A stretch of DNA of 64,000 bases from the NCBI RefSeq assembly GCF_000002425.4, contig NC_037256.1, positions 6,357,648 through 6,421,647 of the forward strand, given 5' to 3'. Positions within the stretch are counted from its first letter, which is position 1, and each line of letters opens with the position of its first letter. Position numbers and translations under genes: made by a program. This DNA comes from Physcomitrium patens. Lineage: Eukaryota > Streptophyta > Bryopsida > Funariales > Funariaceae. Positions 1 to 10,369 of the stretch are shown here, one piece after another. The notes under the pieces are model-generated. The model did not search any database. It was not told the origin of the DNA and saw only the letters and a program-made list of their open reading frames with translations.

Positions 1-2680
1 TTAAAATCTTGAAAAGAGTCCTCCAGAATCTCGACACAAATTGAGTTCCCCTATCCGATATGATATCTTTAGGTAATCCATGATAGCGATAGATATTATC
101 AATGAAAAGCTTAGCTGTTTCTTCACCTGTGATAGATTTTGTACATGGCATAAAATGTGCCATCTTGGTGAAACGATCTACTATCACAAATATAGAATCA
201 TAAGATCTTGAGTTTGGAAGATCTGTGATGAAATCCATAGAAACAGAAGACCATGGTTGTTCTGGTATAGGTAATGGCTGAAGAAGTCCGTAAGGTCGAT
301 GTCGAGGAATTTTTGATCTTGAACAAATATCACATGATTGTACAAAGTCTTTGACTGACTTCCACATTTGTGGCCACCAAAAATCTCTTGATATGAGTTC
401 CAGAGTCTTATTATATCCAAAGTGACCTGCTGCTGGAAAGTCATGACGTGCTTGAAGAACACGCAAACGTGCTTTTCCTTCTGGAACATATAGGCGTCCT
501 TCAAAATATAATAGATTATTCTTGAACTCGAACTTAGAAGAATCATGAGACTTGGAAGAATTATTCTCGATATCATGAACAAGAGGGTCTGAGGACATAC
601 TGGACTGGATTTGCTTGAGAAAAGTTGAATCAACAGTGAGTGTTGATTTCACTGCTCGGAGATGAAATTGCTCCGGTTTCAAGAGGACCGTTCTTTGTTG
701 CTCAAAAGCTGCATCTCTTTCTTTTGGTGCAAAATAAGAACGTCTAGACAGGGCATCGGATAAACCTTGTTGTTTTCCTGGCCGATAAGTAATAATGAAG
801 TCGAATCTTGACAAAGACATACTCCAACGAGCTTGACGACGATTCAACACGCGTGCTGACATGAAATACTCGAGGTTCTTGTGATCTATATACACAGTGA
901 CTGGACTAGAAGCACCTTCTAGATAATGACGCCATTCTTGAAAAGAATCCACGATTGCAAGAAGTTCTTTATCGTGGATCTCATAATTGATCTCGGCTGC
1001 TGAGAATTTTCTTGAGTGAAAAGCTATCGGATGAAGTTTGTCATCTATTCCCATTTGTGATAAAACTGCACCCAAGGCAAAATCCGATGCGTCTGTTTCC
1101 ATAAAAAATACCTTGGAAAAGTCAACACGATATAAGACTGGTGCAGAGACAAACGATGTCTTCAAGGCTTCAAATGCTGCTTCCGCTTCTTGATTCCATT
1201 GGAATTTATCTTTACTAGTCAAGCGTGTAAGTGGAGCTGCAACTCGTGAGAAGCCTTTGATGAAGATCCGATAGTAATTGGCAAATCCCAAGAAACATTG
1301 GACATCTCTTACAGTCTTTGGAATCTTCCAATCCATGATTGTTTGGACTTTCTTAGAATCCATCATAAGACCATCATTTGAAATGATGTATCCTAAAAAG
1401 TCAACTTGAGTAGTGTGAAATACACACTTTTCTATCTTGGCGTACAATCCTGCATCTCTAAGTTTTTGTAATACTTGACGAACATGTATTTCATGTTCTT
1501 CAACATTCTTAGAATAAATCAGGATATCGTCTAGGTAGCAGACGACAAAATTGTCTAAGAATTCACGAAATACATCATTCATGAGATGTTGAAAAGCAGC
1601 TGGTGCATTCGTGAGTCCAAAAGGCATGACATTGTATTCAAAGTGTCCGTACCTGGTTCGAAACGCAGTCTTCCATTCATCTCCTTCTTTGATCCGTACT
1701 AGATTATATGCTCCTCTTAGATCTATTTTTGTATAGATCTTAGCTTGATTTAACTGGTCAAGGAGTCCTGATATCAAAGGTAATGGATACCTGTTCTTGA
1801 TTGTGATCTTGTTGAGTCCTCGATAGTCAACACACATTCGTAAAGATCCATCTTTTTTCTTTACGAATAAAATTGGAGCTCCTGCTGGAGATTTTGAATG
1901 GCGTATGAAATTCTTCGCTAAATTCTCGTCAATATATGTCTTGAGTTCAGCCAACTCATCTTGCGATAAACTGTAAATTGGTCCAAATGGTGGCTGAGTT
2001 CCTTCCTTGAGATCGATTGAACAATCGTATGGGCGATGCTCAGGAAGAATATCTATATTCTTTTTTTCAAAAACGTCTTGATAATCCTGATATTGACTTG
2101 GAATGCCACTTGAAGTCTTTACGCTTTCAGAAATAGGTGCAGTATAAATAGCAAAAGTTGATCCTTCTTTTACTGCGTGTATAAATGCTTTTGCACCTAT
2201 AAGTGCGGGTTTTACTATACTAGACTCATGGTTTTTTACTTGATTAATAGAACTATTACTAATGCTCCGAGGAAAATCAAGTTTACGAGAAATCCAATCT
2301 ATTTGAGGATTATACTTTTCTAACCATGATAAACCTAAAATTACTGGATTAGAGGGAGATCTAATTATATTAAAAATTACGCAACTACTATGACCATTTA
2401 TTACTACATCTACAGGAAGTGTTTCGTGAGTTACATCTCCAGAAGACAACGGACGACCATCTATGACTTCTACGTGTACAGGTTTAGTTTTTTGTATTAA
2501 TGATATTCTATGACATCTAGCAAATTCTTTATCTAAAAAACAAGCTGAGGCTCCTGAATCTATCAAGGCAGAGGCTTTGTAATTATTAGGTCCTAAACGC
2601 ACATCTATTATAAAACAAGGAGATGGTTCTGAGGAGAGGATAGGACCTTCATTAGAAGTTGTACAAGATTCCAGCCGCAC
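1..2680 (-). CDS. pol: Pol polyprotein of element A (PR-RT-RH-IN, partial)
   Basis: The frame is open from about 2680 to the window edge with no stop seen. It encodes the same protein as element B pol. In order these are: an aspartic protease with the D-S-G-A motif; a reverse transcriptase with YLDDI; an RNase H with its D-A-S-D and H-D-K-E-L-L motifs; and an integrase through the HHCC zinc region and D-R-G-T-Q-F. The remaining integrase, GPY/F module and chromodomain lie left of the window. It starts in the -1 frame relative to gag, so it is probably made as a Gag-Pol fusion. Compared with B it carries a few conservative changes, for example N-I-D for N-A-D before the RT. It is probably still coding. 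Confidence 0.9.
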   Translation of the reverse strand, partial: MRLESCTTSNEGPILSSEPSPCFIIDVRLGPNNYKASALIDSGASACFLDKEFARCHRISLIQKTKPVHVEVIDGRPLSSGDVTHETLPVDVVINGHSSCVIFNIIRSPSNPVILGLSWLEKYNPQIDWISRKLDFPRSISNSSINQVKNHESSIVKPALIGAKAFIHAVKEGSTFAIYTAPISESVKTSSGIPSQYQDYQDVFEKKNIDILPEHRPYDCSIDLKEGTQPPFGPIYSLSQDELAELKTYIDENLAKNFIRHSKSPAGAPILFVKKKDGSLRMCVDYRGLNKITIKNRYPLPLISGLLDQLNQAKIYTKIDLRGAYNLVRIKEGDEWKTAFRTRYGHFEYNVMPFGLTNAPAAFQHLMNDVFREFLDNFVVCYLDDILIYSKNVEEHEIHVRQVLQKLRDAGLYAKIEKCVFHTTQVDFLGYIISNDGLMMDSKKVQTIMDWKIPKTVRDVQCFLGFANYYRIFIKGFSRVAAPLTRLTSKDKFQWNQEAEAAFEALKTSFVSAPVLYRVDFSKVFFMETDASDFALGAVLSQMGIDDKLHPIAFHSRKFSAAEINYEIHDKELLAIVDSFQEWRHYLEGASSPVTVYIDHKNLEYFMSARVLNRRQARWSMSLSRFDFIITYRPGKQQGLSDALSRRSYFAPKERDAAFEQQRTVLLKPEQFHLRAVKSTLTVDSTFLKQIQSSMSSDPLVHDIENNSSKSHDSSKFEFKNNLLYFEGRLYVPEGKARLRVLQARHDFPAAGHFGYNKTLELISRDFWWPQMWKSVKDFVQSCDICSRSKIPRHRPYGLLQPLPIPEQPWSSVSMDFITDLPNSRSYDSIFVIVDRFTKMAHFMPCTKSITGEETAKLFIDNIYRYHGLPKDIISDRGTQFVSRFWRTLFKIL

Positions 2681-2685
2681 GGTCC

Positions 2686-3693
2686 CTATTGTAGCTGGAC
2701 GTACTCGTTTTCCGACATACTGTCTTCTTTGACAGCCGTACTCCTCATTTTGTAGTTACGTCGCTTCTTTGGACAATGTTGAGCAGTGTGCTTAGGTTCT
2801 CCACAATATAAGCACAATCCTTCTTGTCGACGACGAGACTTTTCTTGCTCAGTAAGAGGTTTGAAACGTACCACATCAATTTACATATCCTCTACTTCTG
2901 AACGTATGTGTTGAGGAGACGTCGATGTTGCCATTGAATTGTAGTAACGTTGAGGCCTACTTGTGCGACTCTCGGATCGAAATTCAAAAAGTCGATTGTT
3001 GCACTTCACAGCAAAGTCAATTGCTTGACTCAATGTTTGAGGATCAGGTAAATTAAGCATCAATTTCTTTACCTCATTTTGTAATCCGTAGAGAAATTGA
3101 CTCACAAGTGCGGCATCATCCCACTTGATATCAGTTGCAAGTTGTCGAAATTGCGAAGCATATAATGTTACTGATCGATTGCCTTGTTGCAAAATACGGA
3201 TCTTGTTGGTTGCAACACGAATTGCATCATGTTCTCCAAACATGGATCGAAACTCCGCCAAAAAAGCCTCCAGATTATCCAATATTGGATCTCGTCGTTC
3301 AAGAAAAGATGAAAACCATGACAATGCTGAACCTGAAAGAAGTGTACCAATGAATCTAACTTGTGACCCTGGAGTTGGATAGCTCTGGGGTTGAAGTTCA
3401 ATCACTAATTGGACCTGATTGATGAATCCTCGAAACTTGGATCTGGTACCATCAAACTTCTCGGGCAAGGCCACTCTCGGTTCTCTAACACTCGAAGGGT
3501 GTTCCATTCTGGGAGAAGGGACATGGTTTGGTGCAGATGTTGAAGCAGCCCCAATCATCTCTATATCTTCACTTCCTACCATTCTTGTTGCTCCTTGTGG
3601 TGGTAAATTGAGTTGATGCATCGCAAGCATTAACTCCCTCAATTGTTCTTCCATTTGTGCCATTGCACTCTTCATTTCAACAAGCTCTGCCAT
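2686..3693 (-). pseudogene. gag: Gag of element A with one nonsense codon
   Basis: This is a 336-codon frame from ATG at 3693 to TAG at 2686-2688, interrupted by one TAA at 2881-2883. Element B has CAA (Gln) at that codon. The product has an N-terminal coiled-coil-like stretch (M-A-E-L-V-E-M-K), a capsid-like Retrotrans_gag domain with K-F-D-G-T-R-S-K-F, and a C-terminal CCHC zinc knuckle (C-x2-C-x4-H-x4-C) downstream of the stop. The stop therefore removes the RNA-binding knuckle and the frameshift into pol. B has a different single stop, so the two copies do not share the lesion. Confidence 0.9.
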
Positions 3694-3786
3694 AGTAGCA
3701 CTTAGAAAAGAGAAGATGTCTAATAACGCTCAAAACAAATAGAAGAGAGGAATTGATAACAAATAAAATACTAAGAACAATATCAG

Positions 3787-3865
3787 TTTAAAAGAGGGTA
3801 ATCCGCAACTTCTAATGCGCTTATGTCTTATCAAGAAAAAGGGGTAATCCACTCTTAATCAAGAA
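3787..3865 (-). promoter_or_regulatory. Leader hairpin pair of element A
   Basis: Two stem-loops lie between PBS and gag. Each presents the sense loop GGATTACC (plus-strand GGTAATCC). The gag-proximal one pairs TTAGAAG with CTTTTAA around a TTGCGGATTACCCT loop. They are the same as those in B at 47,362-47,440 and belong to the family-wide leader hairpin set. Confidence 0.6.
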
Positions 3866-3892
3866 AAGACAAAGCTCCCATATTGTAAGTGT

Positions 3893-3903
3893 ACTCTTGT
3901 CAA
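3893..3903 (-). other. Self-priming PBS of element A
   Basis: On the sense strand TTGACAAGAGT begins 2 nt after the LTR. It is exactly complementary over 11 nt to ACTCTTGTCAA inside the LTR, about 31 bp downstream of the TATA box. No match to a tRNA 3' end (TGG...) is present. This is the Tf1-type self-primer arrangement. Confidence 0.75.
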
Positions 3904-3905
3904 TC

Positions 3906-4443
3906 TGTCAAGGACAAGAACTCGATGAAAGCTAAAGAGTAAGTGAGACTTTTCTCAAAGAAATAGGACAAAATAGAAATATGTATATTAAGAAAGAAAT
4001 TGGAATGGCTATTGCCAAAATACAAGAAAACTAGAGACCCTTGAAACTAGACTAGAAGCAAGAAAGGAGTTGACAAGAGTGAAGAGGGCTTCACTCTTGC
4101 CTCTATATATACTATCTAACTAGAAGCCACATGGCGATGTTCTATAAGACCTCCAATATATGTTGACTTTCTAGGCCACATGCCTTTGCTTGCAAGGCAA
4201 GTTTTCTATGGATGGACCACGTAGTTAGCTTGTTTTTTAAGCTTCCAACATGTGTGGCACATGGCTAACTTGTTGACCAAGTTTCTAGCCTAAAAGTCAA
4301 CTATAGACTCCTATAAAATCAAAGCAATGTCTATGAAGCTTCTAAGAAGCTTCTCTAGAAGATATTACACAATTAACCTACTTTTATCTACTTTTACATA
4401 CTTTTATCTATTCATATAGGTAATTATATGTATGTCCGTGACA
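3906..4443 (-). repeat. 5' LTR of element A (538 bp)
   Basis: It runs from TGTCAAGG to GTGACA on the plus strand, with TG...CA ends and a 5-bp inverted terminus. The half next to the internal region (R-U5) is nearly identical to the B LTR. From roughly 4084 outward (U3) it differs from B at dozens of sites. The promoter region contains CTATATATAC and the palindromic GTGAAG/CTTCAC element. The U3 has GAAgcTTC motifs resembling heat-shock half-sites. Confidence 0.93.
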
Positions 4444-5702
4444 AAATGATTGGATAATTCTTTTATCATTGGTAGAGTTTGTATATAATTATTTGATACA
4501 TTCTTCTACTCATCAAATACCTTTCTTTGTCAATTATGGTTATCATCCACGTCTTGATACTTTTGACTTTTCAAAAGTTGATAATCTTGTGATGGAAGAT
4601 TTAGCAAATCACTTGTCAGAGCTACATACAACAATGAAGATATAATTAAAAGAAGCTCAAGAACGAAAAAAGACCAACATAGATGCCTATCGCAAGGAGT
4701 AACGACAATATAATATGAGTGACAAGATATGTCACTTCGTCGTAATATCAAGATTACTCATTTTTGTGATAAATTAGATTATTGTACACTAGAACCTTTT
4801 CCTATTTGTAAACAAATCAATCCTGTTGGCTATCGGTTATATCTACTAGAGTCTATGAAGATCCACCCTATATTTCACGTGTCTCTTCTGGAGCCATATA
4901 AGACAATGAATATCTTGGAAAGAAGAGAAATGCCACCTCCTCCAATAGAAGTGGATAATAATCAAGAATTTGAGGTCAAAGAAGTCTTAGAATCAAGGTG
5001 GCACCGAAGTAGGTTAGAATATCTTGTTCAATGGCACAAATATGATAATAGTGAATGCACATGAAAGCCATCAAAGAATCTTACAAATGCAATAAAGAAA
5101 GTTGAAGTCTTTTACCAATGACATCCATCAAAACCAAGATGAATAATAGCAAACCTTTGTTATAAAAGAAACAAGTTCAAAAGAAAATAACATTCTACCT
5201 TCTATATTTCATTGTAGCTTCTGTGTATTTGTGATGAGATGGAACACCAATAACTAGCAGATTCAACTCAAGAGCTTTTATTTGCAGACTTATCGGACAA
5301 GACATTGTAATTGTCACAACCTTCAAGATGACAAAATCGAGAAGATGATCCTCAAGAATGACATATTCTTCTTCGAATACATGGCAAGATACAACGTGTT
5401 TGGTATTAGGATCTTGGAAGAGACTCCCGATGTTTAGTGGTTTTATTAGAGGTATGAACAATTCTTGACAGTGTTTTTAATGTTTTATTTGAAAGAACTT
5501 ATGAAAGCTTCAACAATGAATAAATAACAAGAGGGTCTTCTCGCCTTGGTATCAGACATTATGAATGGTTGAGAAGACCTATCAACCATCTTCGAAGAGA
5601 GCAAAGATCGAAGTATATAGCAAATATAATTCATAACATCTTGGACTCCCTCAACATATAAAGATTGCTCCTTATAGAACTCGTTCCTAGAAGGGGAGGT
5701 AA
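4444..5702 (+). pseudogene. Element D: 3' end of pol plus ORF3 remnant
   Basis: This is decayed plus-strand chromovirus sequence. From 4444 it matches the integrase C-terminal part seen in B and H2. From 4729 to 5064 an open stretch holds the GPY/F-like segment (I-N-P-V-G-Y-R, H-P-I-F-H-V-S-L-L-E-P-Y) and a chromodomain (E-F-E-V-K-E-V-L-E-S ... L-E-Y-L-V-Q-W-H-K-Y). ORF3 traces lie at about 5230-5660, ending R-H-Y-E-W-L-R-R-P-I-N-H-L-R-R-E-Q-R-S-K. A polypurine tract (AGAAGGGGAGGTAA, 5689-5702) abuts the LTR. The 5' part lies left of element A, outside the window. Confidence 0.85.
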
Positions 5703-6224
5703 TGTCACGAACATATATATTTATCTCAATAGTTACTTATATGATTAAGTAGAAGTAGATAAATATAAAATAATTTTATAAAGTCTTCTAGATAAGCTTC
5801 CTAGAAGCTTCATAGATGCAATTTTGACTTTAGATGTGTTTGTAGGTTAGAAACTTGGCCAAAAAGCTAACCAAGTATTGGTAGCTTGTGGAACAAGTTA
5901 TCTTTGTGTAGTAGCTTGTGGAACAAGCCAACTACGTGGCACATACATAGATAACTTGCCTTGTAAGATAAGACATGTGGCTAACAAAGTCAACACATGT
6001 TGGAGGTCCTATAGGACATGGCCACGTAGTTCTTAGTTAGATAGTATATATGGAGGCAAGAGTGAAGCCTTCTTCACTCTTCTCAACACCTTTCTAATTT
6101 TTTTGTTTTTGGCAATAGTCCTTCTAGTTAATATTACATCACCTTTTGAAAAACTTTTTAGTTCTCTTTACTTAGAAAAGAGTGTATTGAGGATTCTCTT
6201 TCTTTGAAATTTATATCCTTGATA
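5703..6224 (+). repeat. 3' LTR of element D
   Basis: It starts TGTCACGAAC directly after the polypurine tract and ends ...CCTTGATA. It has a TATATAT box and the paired GTGAAGCC...TTCAC element near 6050-6090. E-family gag sequence resumes at 6225 (GTCGATGGCC, compare ATCGATGGCC at 60,865), so D inserted into element E1. Confidence 0.85.
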
Positions 6225-7662
6225 GTCGATGGCCTAGTCGTAGATGGTCTATTAGCTTGTCATATAGATACTTCTTTATTTTAAGTTATTTTTGCATACC
6301 TTTAAAATCTTTTCTTATTAGTTGACTCTTCAAAATTTTCTTTTATTTCATTTCTTCTCCTTTTTACGTCCATTAGAACTTCATGTTGGAATTTTATCAA
6401 ATAAGTATGTACAAATATAGTATCTACAAGGTCATTCTATCTCGTGGCATTCCTAATCATTATGGTTGGCTTGAAAAATTCTTTTCTTGTTGTTTTTCCT
6501 TCATCTATATGGAGCATAGCATGGCTCCATAAATTTCCTATGTCTATATGTTTGGCAAAAACATCCTGCTTCTCTCTTACAACCTCAATGCCATACATAG
6601 TAGCCTCTCTTGATGCCATAGCCTATTGAGATAAATGCTTTTCTAAAACCTTTTTCATCCTTCATGTTTCAAAATTAGTTTTGAGAAATGCACATGTATC
6701 TCGTAACATAATTTTCTTGTCTTTCCATAAAATTACTCCTTCTCACAAAATATCAGCAAAATCTCTACTTTCTTCGAGGATGCTCCATATTATTGCACCA
6801 AATACATCTTTGTATATATGCTAGTGGTATAGCAGATTCTAGCAGTTGCTTACGAGATATTGTAGTTGGTAGAGGTCTAGCCTCTTGCCTTACTACCATC
6901 GTACTCATCTGCTACTCTCTTTTAGCAAGTATGCCTACAGCTTCAAAGACTTTCTTCTAATCAAAAGTAAGTCTATTGTCCTTTGTATTATCCTCCAATA
7001 ATTATTCCAACTCCTTTTGTAAATCATTGCTAGTTGATCGAAGAAATGATTCCATCTTATTATTTTCAAGTGTAAGCTTTTCTAACTCAAGATAATTGAA
7101 GAAACTATCTTTTAAATTCTTGAAATAACTCTGTTGCAACCAATGCCTTATTGGATTTATTGATCTATTCCATAAACAATTTTCTTGTCACCCTTTCTGT
7201 ATCTTCTAAAGAATACTCTTCTTTAAGCTGAAGGATAAAATCCTCTCATTATTCTCCATGAGTTTGAATAATCCCCCTTATATGCTTACGAAGCTTTGGT
7301 ACAACTATAAGCTCAAATGTTAAGATCATATCTTTCTCCGGTACTTTATTGAGTTCCATCTCCCAAAAATAATACTTAATATACTTGGAAATATTTCTTC
7401 CATCAAATTGATCCAATTAATCAACAATAGATTGCAAGGCTTTAGTAGCCATTACTTCCTTGTGTTCCACTACTTATTGTTGTTGAATAAAAAGCATAAA
7501 TGCTTCAAATATTTGAGTTGTAGCAGGATCAAGTTGTAATGGAGATATTCCAATGCAATTCCTACTACCACTTCGTTGCCCCCCTTCCATAATAGAAAGC
7601 CAAAAGTATTTCTTCAAAACTCTCTATCCCAAAAAATTTCATGTCAAGTTTACCAAATTAGT
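6225..7662 (-). pseudogene. Gag region of E1 (decayed E-family gypsy element)
   Basis: It is colinear with the gag region of element E at about 60,865-62,427. A stop-free piece at 6437-6619 encodes A-S-R-E-A-T-M-Y-G-I-E-V-V-R-E-K, matching A-S-S-E-A-I-T-Y-G-I-E-V-V-R-K-K in E. Other stretches match only after indels. The start region (about 7640-7674) reads M-R-Y-N then F-G-K, parallel to M-P-Y-N-R-P-G-E in E. There are several stops and frameshifts. Confidence 0.8.
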
Positions 7663-8986
7663 TGTATCGCATGATTTGCTATCTGGAAATACATTGGGTA
7701 TCTAGCTGTAGAGAGTTTGGCTTAAATTTTCATATGTATCTTCTCTTAGCTTCCAAAACTCCTTTATTTTGCACAAAATTCAAAATATAACAAAAATCCT
7801 TCAAAATATATTTTTTTCACAAACGGTTTTTTCTTCTTAAACTTTAGAAATTTATAACTCTTGATTTAACTATTTAATTTGTTTCAAATTTTAGGATAGG
7901 TAGAATTCACCCTTAAATTTTACCACAAAAAAACCAACTGTAAATTTACTTTTGATCTTTTGGCATCCAAGAAATCCTAGCAGAAACTCTAAACCCTAAT
8001 TTACAAGCACCTAAGTACTATTTTCTTAATATCTTAAGAATCCAATAGTCAAATACCATCAAACTTATGTAAAAATTTTATTAACATAAATATACACATT
8101 TCTTGAAATTTTGAACCAAAACCATATCAAATTGCTTAAGATATAGCTCAAGTCACAATCACTAGTAAATCAAGTTACTTACTATCCTTAGATTGCATGT
8201 GCTAACATCAAAATCCAATATCTCCTTCATTCCAACTTGGAATCTAGCAAGTAGTATGCAAAAAGTCTAGCCGCAAAAGTGCCCTCTCTAATTGCAGTTG
8301 CCGATTCTCAATTCCCTCTGTACACATGCGTTATGTCAAAAAGAATAACAGTATCTTCCAAATCATTATCTTAACTTTGAGCACCTATATCTCTTTCATA
8401 TAAATTCCAAATCATACAAGATTTATACCAAATTTATAGCGAAAAACCTAAAGTTCCTGACCTTAGCCTTCAAAGGTCAAATGGCTCTAAAAAACTAATC
8501 CTAATCTCTAATATGGCTTTAAGCAACATCCTCAAAGTCCATTGGTTATGATTTTTGACCTATAGGAATGGAGATTTTTATCATCCATCTCCATTCATCT
8601 ATGTGGATGCCTTAAATTCTCTTTTTGCTACCAAAATCCCTCTCTAATTTTTTTTTTTATAAGATTTATTCAATATATGCTCTAAATACCAAATTAAAGA
8701 ACCAAAATAAGACTTCAAAGGTCACCAATATCTAATAAAGGTGACTCTAAATATTTAAAATTACTACCAAAAAAATCAATCTCAAAAGTCACTATTAAAA
8801 GAAAATAAAGTTATACAAATTTTAATAGTAATTCTTTGAAACAATCTCTTTTTAAAATAGAAATTTAACCACATTCTATAACCAGCTAAAATCTAGTAAC
8901 ATGACTTTCACCATGTTTTTAAGTAAATTGTATATTAAATACATAATCACATTATTTTTACATGGTAGCCAAACTACAACACGACA
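7663..8986 (-). repeat. 5' LTR of E1 (about 1.3 kb)
   Basis: It is similar throughout to the E LTRs at 49,082 and 62,428. The left edge is TGTATCGCATGATTTGC and the right edge is CCAAACTACAACACGACA. It is followed at 8987 by gag sequence of element H, so E1 inserted into H. Confidence 0.85.
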
Positions 8987-9604
8987 ATATCGCAAGTAAG
9001 GTTTTGAAATTCAGCAGTATATATGGTAGTTAACCATGATCTTTATTGTAAAGATAAGAGCTTAGTCTTTGCTATTCTTTTTTAATCACTTTCTTTGAAT
9101 GTGGCTGTAAACATTTCTAGGAATGAATTCAAATCATTAAAGAGTCACAAATCTTTTTTTATTAAAGATGCAAATTAAGACAGAGCACTTTTTGATAAAA
9201 GTTTGCCTATAAATCCAACTTAAGTAAATCCATCAAGATATTGGAAAGAATGCAACTTTAGATAGAGCTTGACTTGTTGCAAAAATCTTCAAACTTTTCA
9301 TGCTTACTAATCATTGTCCCTGTCATACTTGTAGAAATAAAATTCCTTGGATTTGGTTATAAGATCAATTTATTTACTTCCTTCAATTATACAATTTCTT
9401 GCCACAAACTCTAAACTTCTTTTATTGGTATAGGTATAGTATCTCCATGATTTATATTAAAAATACGTGAGATTTCTATTCTTAGAATGTTGATTAGTTC
9501 ATAAAAATTTGTAATAGTTGCAAATCTACTCTCACTTCTGCGAGGAATAGCATCTATAATCTTTTTTTCTATAGACAATTCAAACAAATCCAAAAAGTTA
9601 AATT
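8987..9604 (-). pseudogene. 5' half of gag of element H
   Basis: This is the reverse-complement counterpart of H2 gag at 19,019-19,645. The open piece 9411-9593 encodes M-D-L-F-E-L-S-I-E-K-K-I-I-D-A, matching M-N-L-F-E-L-S-M-E-E-K-I-I-D-A in H2. Stops and indels follow. The gag is cut at 8986 by the E1 LTR. Confidence 0.8.
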
Positions 9605-9809
9605 AGAGGAGGGTAATCCACAACTTCTAATAAAAATTTTAACAAAGTGGAGTAATCTATTCTCTTTAACTAAAATATCAATGTTAAAAAATAAGATTTT
9701 TTGTTTAAAGGTGGATAGTCTACAACCTTCAAAATAAAATATTAGAAGTAGAATAATCCACTCACTTCTAAAATAAGAAAAATATAATATATTAGTATTT
9801 TTGTCAAAC
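9605..9809 (-). promoter_or_regulatory. Leader of element H with four stem-loops
   Basis: It contains four successive copies of the GGTAATCCAC-type motif (plus strand), each flanked by complementary arms. The outermost pairs TTAGAAGT with ACTTCTAA exactly; another pairs TTAGAGG with CTTCTAA. The order b-a-b-a toward the LTR is the same as in C and H2. A degenerate PBS (TTTGACAAAAATAC, sense) abuts the LTR. Confidence 0.65.
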
Positions 9810-10340
9810 TATCAAAGACATAAATCTTGAAGAAAGAAAATCCTCAAGAATTGCTTACATCATTGAAAAGAATTAAAAAATCACTCAAAGATGATATAAT
9901 ATTGAACTAGAATAACTATTGCCAAAAATAAGAAGATTAAAAAGTCATGATGTAAGACTAAAGATTAGAAAAGTATTAATAAGAGTGAAAAAGGCTTCAC
10001 TCTTCCCTCTATATATACTCTTTAACTAGGAGCTATGTGGCAATATTCTATAGGACCTCCAACATGTATTGACTTTAGTAGCTACATAATTCAACTTGTA
10101 AGACAAGTTATCTATGTATATACCAGATAGTTAGCTTATTCTTCAAGCTACTAAAGAGTTAACTTATTCTACAAGCTATCAATATATGGTTAACTTATTG
10201 GCCAAGTTTCTATCCTACAAATACATCTAAAGTCAAAACTGCATCTATGAAGCTTCTAGAAAGCTTTTTTAGAAGACTTTATGAAATTAATCTATATTTA
10301 CTTATTTCTACTTAATTATATAAGTAACTATTGGGATAAA
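9810..10340 (-). repeat. 5' LTR of element H (degenerate)
   Basis: It starts TATCAAAGACATAAATC (compare TGTCAAGGACAAG in B). It has GAGTGAAAAAGGCTTCACTC beside CTCTATATATAC, and TCTAGAAAGC-rich U3 sequence. The outer edge fades into a TA repeat near 10,341, so the end is approximate. Confidence 0.75.
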
Positions 10341-10357
10341 TATATATATATATATAT
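10341..10357. repeat. (TA)n microsatellite
   Basis: Short TA dinucleotide run between the H LTR and the E-family LTR. Confidence 0.9.
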
Positions 10358-10369
10358 TTATTTATCCTT

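Larger units (their letters stand above)
1..4443 (-). mobile_element. Element A: Ty3/gypsy chromovirus, 5' two-thirds, cut by window edge
   Basis: Positions 1-3905 match element B at 43,576-47,480 almost base for base (constant offset 43,575), with only scattered substitutions. Reading on the minus strand it has a 5' LTR (3906-4443), a PBS, a leader with two hairpins, gag and pol up to the integrase. The rest of pol, ORF3 and the 3' LTR lie beyond position 1. It is inserted in plus-strand element D, whose integrase sequence starts directly at 4444. The target duplication cannot be checked because the other end is outside the window. Confidence 0.95.

Noticed and set aside
184-633. 149-codon frame (and its copy at 43,759-44,208)
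   Set aside because: It lies in a wrong frame inside pol; its conservation just reflects the near-identity of A and B.
3125-3616. Short plus-strand frames opposite gag of A (and 46,700-47,191 opposite gag of B)
   Set aside because: Antisense shadows of gag with no start context or family similarity.
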